Shown: piece after piece, positions 45,046 to 55,320 of the stretch
Position numbering within the stretch: position 1 is the first letter of the stretch
How the letters are laid out: each line of letters opens with the position of its first letter
Source of the DNA: Diphasiastrum complanatum
Taxonomy: Eukaryota; Streptophyta; Lycopodiopsida; Lycopodiales; Lycopodiaceae
NCBI GenBank assembly: GCA_029204225.1
Contig: MU832260.1
Location: 1-64,000, forward strand
DNA: 64,000 nucleotides
Reading direction: 5' to 3'
The notes under the pieces: generated by a model
Databases searched by the model: none
Told to the model about the DNA's origin: nothing
What the model saw: the letters and a program-made list of their open reading frames with translations, nothing else
Made by a program: the position numbers and the translations under genes

Positions 45046-46199
45046 ATGGCAAATGAATATCGGAATTTGGAAGTGGAGTAGGGCGAGTTTCTTTACATTT
45101 TTTGAAATATAATGGATGTTAGCTCCTTGATTAACTTTGTATTGTGCTAAACCGATGACTAGTTTTCAAACTTGGAGGATTATAGCCATCATACATGAAA
45201 AAAATACAGGTTTTTTTATGGCTTGTTCAAGAAGATGCTCGAAATACTTTTTACAAGTAGGACTTTTAGGCTTGCCATATAGTCTTTGAAGTTTGTACCT
45301 AAAAGATTTAAGGAGCCTTGGACGTTGAAGCGTGAAAGCCTTGGACCTTGAGGCCAGCCCACAATATTAAATGCACCAAAAGGCTTCAGCCTTTGAACTT
45401 GGAAGTTTCCAAAGTCGAGACAGCAAGCAACAACAGAGTGGGAGAGCTCAAGCCTCAGAGTGGGGTGGAGCAGCGAGAGCTGCAGCTTGCACAGTGCGAG
45501 CAAGTGAGCTGCGAGAGTGGGCACTGAGGCATGAGGCACGAGTCTGGAGCAGCGAGAGTGGTCTGGAGCAGCGAGCAGGGAGCGGTGAGGTATGAGCAGC
45601 GTAGAGACATAGAGAGCAACGAACAACGAGGAGGGTGGAGCAGCCAACCAGGCAGTGGGAGCACTTAAAAAAACACAAAATTGGGCCTCAAATATAGCCC
45701 TCCGAGTTAAAACTTTCCATGTTGTCATTCTGCATTCATATGCATAGATCATTTCTTCAATTCTCCACTCAATCTTATCTCTTTTGTCCAGTTAGGAGCA
45801 AGGTCAGCATACAATAAGCAAATCAAGTTCCCTTGCATTCTCCACTTGATGCTCTCTTTGTCTTGTTGAATGTATGTTCATTATGCAATAAACACACCCT
45901 TGATGCTAACTTCGAGATTCTCATTCTAAATGAGTTGACAATTGTTGCATCACAAATGTTTGGACCTTTGACTATCCGCACCTTGAATCCGGTCTTCAGG
46001 TTGCTACATAATACTCATGCTACCTTGCCATATTACAAACAATGAATAAAGATAAAAATCTAACCAGTAGAAAATATCACTCTGCCAGTTGGCCTAATCA
46101 ACATGATAGGAACATGGGATGACTCTATTGTAATTTGTGATTAATTTGTTGCTAGTGGCCATCAATTTTTTTATAGAGTACTATAGTTCGCACACCCAC
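45046..46199. other. Spacer with a GC-rich GAGCAG-type repeat patch
   Basis: No supported gene. At 45440-45660 short motifs GGAGCAGCGAGAG and variants recur about five to six times, giving long but spurious frames on both strands. The rest is unremarkable. Confidence 0.4.
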
Positions 46200-46760
46200 C
46201 CACATGCATTCTCAAGGAGTGGTCAAGGGTGTAGGTGTCTGTGATGTGCAGCATGGTGCACTTGCGGGGCCAACCACAGTCCCTGTACCATCAAGAAGGG
46301 ATCGTCGTGACAGGAGTCGACAACTTGGTGGGAAAGACTACTATGTGGATCGCTACGAATATGAGAATAAGGATAAAGCTCGAGTTGCAGTTCAAAGGTG
46401 TTTCTACTTGTGTGATCTCCCCCTTCATTTGGCCAGGTGCATTCTTGACTCTTGAATCTTTCTTAATTGTGCAATTATTTATGATATTTACTATCATAAA
46501 TTTCTCAGTGCTCAATGAATGATGACACATTGACAACTAATTCATGATGCATAAATGGTTACTGCTCGATGTAATCTCTATAGCACCCCAACATGGAGGG
46601 ACATGTCACATTATGACATCCATGTAGGGCATCATTTTTGAGTGGGATGGGATAACCATGGAGTAGCTCAGGATGGGGGAGCTTGTTGCGGAGCAAGACT
46701 ATGTCAAGAGGGACTTAGACCACATCAAGAGATCATGGGTTCGGTATGTATTCACTACTA
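46200..46760 (+). other. Possible degenerate coding scraps, unknown
   Basis: Two plus frames overlap at 46204-46522, one with GGKDYYVDRYEYENKDKARV and one with IVVTGVDNLVGKTTMW; they cannot both be coding and neither is identified. At about 46620-46740 another open stretch reads FEWDGITME, a stop, LRMGELVAEQDYVKRDLDHI. Decayed transposon or host sequence is possible. Confidence 0.2.
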
Positions 46761-46906
46761 TGATCTATGATCTATCTAATATCCATCATGAATCATAATT
46801 AATCTATGTACAAACTCCCAAGCTCTTTGCTCACTACTTGCTACTTAGAATTTACTATATAGTGTGCACTGTGTACACTTCATATTTCAAATTTCAAGAT
46901 TCTGAC

Positions 46907-49258
46907 CTTCTTGATCAAAGAGATATTATAAGGCTTTACTTTTTCCTCATTTACTGGAATCTTGCTCTTGCTGTATAGGTGATACTTGCTGAAATTGAGA
47001 AGAGACAAACCACGGGTTACCGTATCATCCATACATTTCACTTTTTAAAGCTTTAAGCGACTTGGAAATGACCCATAGGAATGCAATAGCAATCTTAATT
47101 GAATTCTATGAGCCATAGCCACATTTCCTAATTATTGGCATCCAGAAATTGCTGATAGGCACCAGCGCGATGCAGTGCTGAAATCAGATAAGTTTGATAT
47201 TACAAGGCAACACTATTAGGAGCAAGAACACACTGGTCTCGTTTCACCAATTTGCAACCATAGCAGGATACAAACAGCACAAGAAAGGAATACAGATAAG
47301 GTCAAAGTCGAAACAAATGCGAACAAGGTTCTGATCATACATTAACAGATGCATTAGCAAATTGAAATTCTCACTAACACTAGGGACCCATGGAATTCCA
47401 TCTCAATAATTGCTAAATATCCTGCTGCAGGCTGCTGATTAGAAGGCAATGTACTATTATCGCACTTCAGCACCTGGATATTGTTACAGAAATGGTGTCA
47501 TGAAAGTAATAGAGCAAAAAACTATATACTCCAAACCTCCTCCAAATATGTTAGAAGGCTTTAGCTGATAAAGATATTCATCATGACCCCAGGACATTAG
47601 CGCCTTGTCCAAACCACAACCTTCTTCATATATCCCATTCTTCGGGTTAAACTTTGGGTTGTAGAAGTCTGTGTTACTCTTAAAATACTATAGCTGTAGT
47701 GGCACCAACACGTTGAGTTCTCAAGCAATTTGCTCAAAAAAAGAAACAGAGTGATCCTTGTACATAAACAGGTTCTTATTCCCAAACCTTCGCATAAATT
47801 TTGAGATCTATGCACCTCGGAATGGACAATATGCTCATCAAAAGCATAACCGAGAGGAAAAGTATCTCTTGCATCCAGGGCAAGCCTAGAGATAAGTTCA
47901 TAGGTATCTGCAACAAAACAATTCATTTAAGTACTTGAGCCATTATTTTCCCTTGTTGGTTAGCTTGGCATCCAAAGTTTCCAAGGGTTGGCTCAGTTGG
48001 TTAGCTTGGAATCCAAAGTTTCTTTGTTCCCAGGTTGAAGCTCCCCTTGGAAAGCAAGATACATTATTTTCTCTTGTGCTCAGTTGGCTAGCTTGGCATC
48101 CAAAGTTTCTTTGGTCCCTGTTCAAGCCCCCCTTAGAAATCAAGATGCATTATATTCCCTTGTGAAGAGTATATTGCTGTCTTTGAAGGAGATTGTCTAA
48201 GTGGCCTCATAGTGAGGCAAGCATAATGCCACAGTGCAATAACCTAATCCATTAAAAAAAGATCTCATACTTTACCTATATGAATTTCATAGAAAATCAA
48301 AGCTTAAAGGTAAAGATCCCTCATTCTGCTTATATTGTTTCTCCAAATATGAACCTTTATGGAGGATCAATACAAGTAATTGCGTTGATGACTGACAGCA
48401 TAATCTGTAACAATAGAAAGTCAAGGAGCAAAGCCTGACTTCTTTGAAAGTAAAGAGAAACTAAGTTATAACAGCAATTCTTGATGCAGTAATAAGGTGC
48501 CAACATCCATTAGACTTGGTACTTGTAATCTGCATCATATTAGGGGATGGTTCCTTATTTCTCAAAGACAACCTCATGAACAAAATCAGCATAGCACATA
48601 TATTTGCTTTCACTTTGCACTAATAAAATGTTACGTGGGCAGGCTTCTAAAAATATGTATGATTGACTTGATCTTTGACATATAATTCTATTTGTTGGTG
48701 CCAGTTTGTTGGAAGCTTCCAAGTAATTTAGGAAGGATGACAAAATTTACCATAGGTATTCAGCATATAATATCTTGTCCAACCAGTTTGAGTTTTCAGA
48801 GAAAGATGAGGGAGAAAAAGATTAGTATAACCCCATTGGGGCTCTTGTACAAACTTACGATGTAGCAACACCTTGCCCAAATCCTCAGAACTGAATAGAA
48901 ATCAATTTGTCAAAATTCAAGGAATTTGATTCGATTTGGTGTATGTTGTCCACGTATACTTATGCTGAAGAAATCCTTACAAATTGCTTGTTGGTGTATG
49001 TTCCAAAAAATGCTACAAGCTCCCTGAACTTAAAGGCTGCAGCCTGCAATGTACCATGAATTAGCCCTGTCAAACAAAACCAGTCATCGGGATGATCATT
49101 TTGGATTGCTTCTGCTGTCTGCAACAAATTCTCTATTTGGGGTTCTCGTCAAGATCAGGATCACTTTCATCCACATAGTCACTGAGAAGTTCACAGCATT
49201 CCCAAATGCGCATCACTGCCCTGTTGAACTGCAAGTGTTTCTTCTGCATGTTTATGGC
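46907..49258 (-). pseudogene. MIOX: Myo-inositol oxygenase gene remnant (multi-exon)
   Basis: MIOX cleaves myo-inositol to D-glucuronate, feeding UDP-glucuronate for wall sugars and ascorbate; it is a cytosolic di-iron HD-domain enzyme. Minus-strand exon pieces in order: 49258-49055 (MRIWECCELLSDYVDESDPD, then IENLLQTAEAIQNDHPDDW and LTGLIH); 48883-48859 (DLGKVLLH); 47907-47816 (RDTFPLGYAFDEHIVHSE); 47687-47565 (NPKNGIYEEGCGLDKALMSW, then GHDEYLYQ); about 47473-47386 (VLKCDNSTLPSN...AAGYLAIIEMEFH); about 47177-47130 (LHRAGAYQQFLDA); 46988-46907 (KYHLYSKSKIPV, EKVKPYNISLIKK). Iron-ligand blocks LIH..DLGK, the DE of FDEHIVH and SWGHDEY survive. Damage: a two-base insertion in the first piece, a frameshift before RDTFP, a GT-to-CT donor after YLYQ. 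The first exons and the last (YFP..L.W) were not found. Confidence 0.85.
47955..48140 (+). repeat. tRNA-like (SINE-like) repeats in a MIOX intron
   Basis: Two adjacent units about 87 bp apart each contain an A-box-like GGCTCAGTTGGTTAGCTTGG or GTGCTCAGTTGGCTAGCTTG and, about 30 bp later, a B-box-like GGTTGAAGCTCCCC or GTTCAAGCCCCC. Both share ATCCAAAGTTTCTTTG. A third, partial unit (TTGGTTAGCTTGGCATCCAA) precedes them at 47958. The spacing and boxes resemble the tRNA-derived head of a SINE. They lie in the long intron between the DLGKVLLH and RDTFP exons. Confidence 0.6.
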
Positions 49259-50149
49259 CTGCCCAAAACAAATTTAAAAGAACTTAAATTGGTGTCACCA
49301 AGTGTTTTCCATTCCGCTTTCCACCCCTGCAATTGAGTGCAGCACGATGTAGACTCGTGAAAAAAAAAAATATGATTCAAGTGTTCGCAGGATAACAGTC
49401 GATCCTTTCCAGTCTGCTGGCAACCATTAAATATAGAGGCTATATTTCCCCGGTTTTGATTAATGTGTGCGGATAAGAACTTAGAAGTGTGTCATTGGAA
49501 GCACCCAATATTCACTATCAGCAATTAGATCCCACGAAAAGCACCTCCATGTTTTTCAAGTGCTCTGAATTTCTTTTCAAGGTATGCATGTTGGTGATAA
49601 AACCAGATACGTATAACTTTTGCTCATAAAAAAGGATTAAACAGCTCTGCCCTTACTAGATTCAGTATGATGGCTATCACATTCTTGTTGCAATTCACTG
49701 CACCCACCAGATCCGGTCTTGGGTTACTTTATACTCATCTTTACTATAAAAACAAGGCTGGAGATTTTCTGCTACAAGCAGATGATGTTAGGGAAGTTTG
49801 AACTGGAACCAAAGAACTTTCAACGACATAAAGAGCAATCGGACTACAATATTTAATAAATTCCTGTGATACCAAAAGTGCAAAGAGCAAACAATTATCA
49901 CGATCCGCATTAACTTGAAACATTAGCTTGAAGGCAAAAATATCCTCAAGAAGATCATGTAGAAAAGTGATGATCAGTACTGGCTTGCAAAATTGTGAGT
50001 TTGATAAATATGATCAGTCCTGTAAAAAACTTCTACTCCCTGACAGCCTTTCACTTTCGCCGCCAACATATGAACTGCAAATTCATGCTTGATCGTCAAA
50101 GAGATGCAGACGGTGGCATTTAGATGGACAGAGGTCAAAATTGATACAT
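49259..50149. other. Upstream flank of the MIOX remnant
   Basis: Where the first MIOX exons should lie; none is convincing. No other gene was recognised. Confidence 0.4.
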
Positions 50150-50523
50150 GCGATTTGTATGTTGATGACATTATCCTTAGTGGAAATGATCTTGATGGTA
50201 TACAAGAAGTGAAAGTAGCATTGTTTAAGGAGTTTAAGATGGTGGATCTTGGTAATCTTCATTTCATTTTAGGAATATAAGTTTCAAGAGGAAAAGATAT
50301 GGAGCAAAATGTAAAAGTTTCCAATAGTGATGATGAAGCATCCTTTGAGGACATCACACTATATAGGAGACTTGTAGGCTCATTGATCTATCTTACTATA
50401 ACTAGACCTGATCTAAGTTATAGTGTAGGCAAACTAAGCCAATCTATGCAAAATCCATTGGTTTGTCATTGGAAAAATGCAAAAAGGGTGTTGAGGTACA
50501 TCTCGGCCACCAAGAATTTTTGT

Positions 50524-51258
50524 TGATTTCACATGTGTGGATTGTCCACAACATGTATTTGTGATCTCCTAAGGTGTGTAGATGCACCAAGATCAAGACT
50601 AGATTGAGATTCAAGATCTATCTTTGATTCTATGGCAAAAACACACTACTACATGCATTCAATCACTTCCAACTCTCACTCACACGTGTGGAAAGTATTC
50701 AAAATTATTCTAAGTAAAAACAAGCTGCTCTCCTCAGGTAGAGAGAGAAAAACCATCATGAGCTCTCGGGTAGAGAGAGAAAGCTAGAAATCCAATAACC
50801 CTCAAAATCCACACAATCACCAAATCAATTAGATCCAAAATGAGGAGTACAATGATACTAGTAGATCCACGAGCTACCACTATGCTTAACTATGATTGGA
50901 CCACACTTTGTCACCTCTTAATCCTATTGGACCATTGATCCATGCACCTCTTAAGTCTATTGGACTATATTCAAGCACACCTCAAATTCCTATTGGACCT
51001 CACATGGTTCCACCTCTTAATCCTATTGGACTTCTTAGAATTCATCAAACAAAGGCATTACACTTGCCTACACTCTAATTGGCACGAGTTTAGCCTCTTA
51101 CTCTATTTTCGCTCAATAGTGGCATTACAAGTGGAAATGCATAATTTGTCATCTATGCCAAATTTGTTCCTATCAACATCCTACACCTAGATGCTTGATG
51201 TAAAAAACATAAGACCCCTATATCTGACATAGATAATCTTTTTCAATTCTTCACAACT
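50524..51258. mobile_element. 734-bp insertion in RNase H of element I
   Basis: Non-coding insert interrupting ...SATKNF|FGILYDG.... It contains AGAGAGAGAAA repeats at 50740-50785 and a four- to five-unit repeat of CACCTCTTAATCCTATTGGA at 50915-51035. In reverse complement it looks like an LTR, but its ends are not clearly TG..CA and no clear target duplication was seen. Confidence 0.55.
50915..51035 (+). repeat. CCTATTGGAC tandem repeats
   Basis: Four to five units of about 32-40 bp, each with CACCTCTTAA or CACCTCAAA then TCCTATTGGAC. In one frame they give a repeated PLNPIGP; this is unlikely to be a gene. Confidence 0.75.
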
Positions 51259-51795
51259 TTGGCATTTTATATGATGGATCTAATCTTGCCTTAAGGGCAT
51301 ATTCGGATGCTGATTTTGCAGGTGATAAGGTGGATAGGAGGTCCACAAGTGCTTTTGTTACCTTCCTTAGCAATGGCATAGTGTCTTGGCTTTCCAAAAA
51401 GCAAGATACTATTTCTCTATCTTCAACCGAATCGGAATACAAGGCACTAACATCCACAACAAAGGAGATTCTATGGTTGAAGAGGCTTTTGGTGGAATTG
51501 CAAGTCATGGAGGCCAAGGAGTAGCCAACAATATTTTGTGACAACCAATCAAGCCAAGCATTAGCAACCAATCCCACATTCCATGCAAGGAGCAAGCACA
51601 TAGAGATTGCTCACCATTTTATGAGGGAAAAGGTTCAAGCAAAGGAGATCAAGCTACATCATGTGTCTTCTTCATATTGCCTTGCTGATCTACTCACTAA
51701 AGCCTTGCCAAAGGCTTCATTTATCAAGTTAAGATCAGCCTTAGGTGTTGTAGATAGATGTACTATAGTTGTATCATGTAAAAATTGAGGAGGAG

Positions 51796-52409
51796 TGTTA
51801 GAATTTAGCAATTTTCACATGGTTTTTGATGAATATTAGACATCTATGTAGATCCACAAGTGTGAGGACCTGTCCACACGTGTGAAATGACACTTGTAAT
51901 ATTTAGATCCATTTTGATTAGCTTTCATTTGAGTCTAATATGACATCTCCTAAATTAATGGATGATGTGGCAAACTTGATAGATCTTATCCAAAGTGGAT
52001 ATGGATAAGTACAATGAGTTGTCCCACACGTGCTGGATGTAGCTTAGAGAGAGATTATGGTGATTCTGTACTTGATCCATGATGGATCCATTTTTGAGCT
52101 AATGATGAGAAATCTTGGTTTGTGGAGCTATCATTGTATTTTGACTAGGCTTAAGCACTTTCTTTGTGGATGAATGCTTTGTAAATGATAGGTAAACTAT
52201 TTCTCTGTTATCAGGCCATACAGTAGCTGTACTTTACATGTGTGAAGCCGTGGATCATCGTTTTTTATTGTTCTTGCTTGGAATCACAAAGATTGTCAAG
52301 TAGAAGCTAGATTTGGAAGCTAGTCTTGATATAGATCAAGATCCCAAGCTATCAATCACTCTTAGTGATCATTTGTAGATCAATTTTAGTCAAACTCTGA
52401 AATTTGACA
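51796..52409 (+). mobile_element. 3' LTR of element I
   Basis: 614 bp, TG..CA, preceded by the polypurine tract. The last 17 bp match the LTR of element H. Confidence 0.85.
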
Positions 52410-53617
52410 GTACAAAATCCAACCTGAAAATCAAGTACACATTGATAGAACCTCAAAACAATCAAAACAAATGTAGACAAATGGAGAGAATCACTCAAAA
52501 TTGCTTCCAAAACCAAGATTGGTGTCTCACAATGATTATGGCCAAATGCGGCTCTATATATACAACTATTTAAACTATTTTGCAACAACTTCACCTTTTT
52601 CACATTTCCCTGTAATGCGACACTTAGGCACAGTTCAAAGTTCAACCATTTTAGGGCACCTTCGGCTTTTTCACAAAATGCGAAGAGAGAGAAAATTTTT
52701 GAAGGTCATCTACTTCAACACTTGAACTCCTTTAGGGCATCTTCGACCTTTTCGTGAAAAACCCGAAGAGAGAGAAAAAAGCGAAGGTCGTCTATTTTGA
52801 ACGAAGGACGTTCCTAGCCACTTCTCGAAATTTGCGAAGTGAGAGAAAACCACTTCACGTAAAATGTGAAGTGAGAGAATTTGCAACATTCTCATCCCCG
52901 TCAACATTCCTATTTCGTTGACAGTACACACTATGTATAGTTGTCACAAAAGACATATACTTCCAAGTACAACAACTTACCTAATTAGGTAAGTTGTTAA
53001 TACATGGATGCAATCTATAAATAGATCATCCTAGCACAGATTACTTGACGCTCCATCCATGAGACGTAATATTTGAGCCTCCTAGTTATGCCGTCATTTT
53101 TTGTTGTAATTGTTATTTTATTGTGCTTCAGTGTAATATAGCAACAACACACTTTTCTATCTATGTATAACGTAAATGAATGCTTGTTGTGATTAAATAC
53201 ACTTTATCACTATTTGATCGTGCTTGTTTACTCACTCTGATCAGAATATGAACGTCTACGACTCCTTCGCTTCTGATCAGACGATGGTTGTCTTTGACGC
53301 CTAAGGAACTCACGATATCATACTGCTCTTTCCATCAATTTCAGAACCAAACTTCACATTGAATCCATTTTTCAGTAATACCACACACAAACTATTTCTA
53401 ATTTCTTCGGTGGACTGTACTCTCGTTTTTGTGAGTATAAAATAATTTTTAAGTTCCTATTGGGCAATTAGAACACTTAAAGCTGTGATTATATTTAGCA
53501 TAAGCTTTCTATCAGACTGTTTTGCATCTAACAGTTGATTGTAACGGGAGAGCTATTCTGCAATATTTTTGCTCTCTTTTCTATTCGCGTTCTTCTATCT
53601 CCCTTGTCCCATCATAT
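52410..53617 (+). mobile_element. LTR of element K (left end uncertain)
   Basis: Precedes a perfect primer-binding site at 53618. Contains four roughly 40-80-bp repeats at 52650-52890 with CTTCG...GCGAAG hairpins followed by AGAGAGAAAA, a 28-bp palindrome at 52971-52998 and a TATAAATAG box at 53012. The left boundary could lie anywhere after 52409. Confidence 0.6.
52971..52998. repeat. Perfect 28-bp palindrome
   Basis: AACAACTTACCTA, spacer AT, TAGGTAAGTTGTT: 13-bp arms, exact. It lies about 15 bp upstream of a TATAAATA box in the element K LTR. Confidence 0.95.
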
Positions 53618-53629
53618 TGGTATCAGAGC
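53618..53629 (+). promoter_or_regulatory. Primer-binding site of element K
   Basis: TGGTATCAGAGC, 54 bp upstream of the gag start codon at 53683. Confidence 0.9.
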
Positions 53630-53682
53630 GTAGCTCATATAAACCGAGAGATTAAGTGTGTTCTATTTGTATTACTATTAGT

Positions 53683-54735
53683 ATGTCTCATATAGGTAGC
53701 TCTTCATCTTCATCATCCAGTGAAGCTAGAATCATTGACAAGTTCAATGGTTCTAGCTTCTACATATGGAAGTTAAAATTCCAGATGATGTTGATAGATA
53801 GAGATCTTTGGGATGTAGTAGAAGGTGCTAACTTGAAACCAGAAGATGGTGATCAAGTGAAGGCATGGAAGATCAAAGATTAGAAGGCCTTAGCATGCAT
53901 CACACTCAATCTAGCTAACTCCCAAATATCTCATGTTACCACATGCAAAACCTCTAAGGATGCATTAGATTTGTTATCAAATCTCTATGAGACTCATGAT
54001 GTAACCAGTAGATTACGTCTGAGAAGACTAGCTGTCACTTCTCACATCAACAGCTTCAAGTCTTTATTGGATTAGTTATCAACTGTAGGATGTTCTATTC
54101 AAGATTATGATGTCGTCATAACCTTGCTTTCTTCTATTCCAAAGTCGTATGAACACCTTGTGCTGATGATCTCCACACAACCCAACCTCACTTTTCAAAA
54201 GGTGATTGGTCACCTACTTCAAGAAGAAATACAAAGAAAGACTAGCAACCTGTCTATCAAAGACAAATCCATGGCTTTATACACCAAGAAGAAAGACTAC
54301 TCCAAGGGCAAGAATCAAGTGCAGCAGCAACAGCAGAAGCCTCATACTCAAGGTGAGAATAGTGGATCACGAAAGAAGCTTTTTTGTAGATATTACAAGA
54401 GAGCCAATCACGACATCAAGGAGTGTCGTATCCGAATCTACAACGAGGCAAAGAAGCAACAACGACAACAGCCAGACTCCTCCAACACGGCGGAATTCAA
54501 GGAGCAAGATACACATTTGTTAATGGCTTATAACAACGGCAACGAAGATTGTGATAGTTGATACCTCCTGGACAATGGCGCTACCCAACACATGACCTCT
54601 CACAAGGAATGGTTTACCGAGTATGCAGCTTATAGCAAAGATCAATTCATCTACCTCGTAGATTCAAGCACCATACACGTGGAAGGCAAAGGAAAATTGA
54701 AGATCACTTTCAACAAAGATATCATCTTGGTGGAG
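53683..54735 (+). pseudogene. Element K gag and protease start
   Basis: MSHIGSSSSSSSSEARIIDK, FNGSSFYIWKLKFQMMLIDR, DLWDVVEGANLKPEDG and, after a stop, KALACITLNLA; one further stop follows. 54124-54561: LLSSIPKSYEHLVLMISTQP, HLLQEEIQRK and a zinc knuckle with Tyr for the second Cys (CRYYKRANHDIKEC). After a stop, YLLDNGATQHMTSH is the protease active site with D-N-G instead of D-S/T-G. It is cut off at about 54735 by a minus-strand element. Gag is nearly complete with two stops before the gag-protease junction. Confidence 0.85.
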
Positions 54736-54936
54736 ATATACTCTCCACCATTATCACTCCTTAATAATTTAATTCTAGCATCAAGTTGATTTTCAGCTAG
54801 AGTTTTGAACTTAACAAAAGCTTCAAACACTTTACTTTTGGAGTCCAAAAGTTCAATCCAAGTGTATCTAGAGTAATCATGAATAAAAGATACATACATA
54901 GATGCACCTCCATTAGATTCTTGAGAAAAAGAGTGC

Positions 54937-55007
54937 ACATCACTATGAATAAGATCTAATGGTTTTGTAGATCTAGTGGAAGAGATATCAAAAGGTAGCT
55001 TGTGTGC
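54937..55007 (-). repeat. 71-bp direct repeat, copy 1 (in place)
   Basis: Identical over 71 bp to 55243-55313. It encodes the HKLPFD...LIHSDV part of integrase in its normal position. Confidence 0.95.
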
Positions 55008-55242
55008 CTTTGAGAGGCTACAAGCTTCACAACTTTTTCCACACTTTGAGAGTGTCTTTGGAAGGCCGAGAGCAAGATCCTTGGTGCATAACATCTCCAT
55101 AGATTTGAAGTTGGGGTGGCCCAACCTCTTATGCCAAAGCTCCACTTGATTGAGCTCCTCCTTCACCATGTTCACACTTCCAAAAAAAACATTAGCATCA
55201 AGCTTAAAAAGCCTTCCTTGCTTGAATCCCTTTACAATGCAA

Positions 55243-55313
55243 ACATCACTATGAATAAGATCTAATGGTTTTGTAGATCTAGTGGAAGAGATATCAAAAG
55301 GTAGCTTGTGTGC
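55243..55313 (-). repeat. 71-bp direct repeat, copy 2 (displaced)
   Basis: Identical over 71 bp to 54937-55007, 306 bp apart. It lies upstream of the pre-integrase region, exactly at the junction with another element. Confidence 0.95.
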
Positions 55314-55320
55314 ATTGAGT

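Larger units (their letters stand above)
50150..51780 (+). pseudogene. Element I RT end and RNase H
   Basis: LYVDDIILSGNDLDGIQEVK and MVDLGNLHFILGI (RT active site), then LVGSLIYLTITRPDLSYSVG and WKNAKRVLRYISATKNF up to 50523. After the insertion the frame resumes with FGILYDGSNLALRAYSDADF, STSAFVTFLSNGIVSWLSKK, STESEYKALTSTTKEILWL, then CDNQSS.ALA.NPTFHARSK and LADLLTKALPK. Outside the insertion only two or three stops are present. Confidence 0.85.
50150..52409 (+). mobile_element. Copia element I, 3' half, with a 0.7-kb insertion
   Basis: Starts inside RT, runs through RNase H, a polypurine tract (TTGAGGAGGAG) and a 614-bp 3' LTR (51796-52409, TGTTAGAATTT...TTTGACA). The LTR end is the same as that of element H. 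RNase H is split by about 734 bp of foreign sequence at 50524-51258. Confidence 0.82.

Noticed and set aside
45216-45752. 178-codon Ala/Leu/Ser-rich minus frame
   Set aside because: Generated by the GAGCAG-type repeat patch; the opposite strand is open as well.
46235-46522. GVDNLVGKTT as a possible P-loop NTPase
   Set aside because: It does not fit GxxxxGK[ST] with the surrounding beta strand and helix, has no Walker B, and the alternative frame is equally open.
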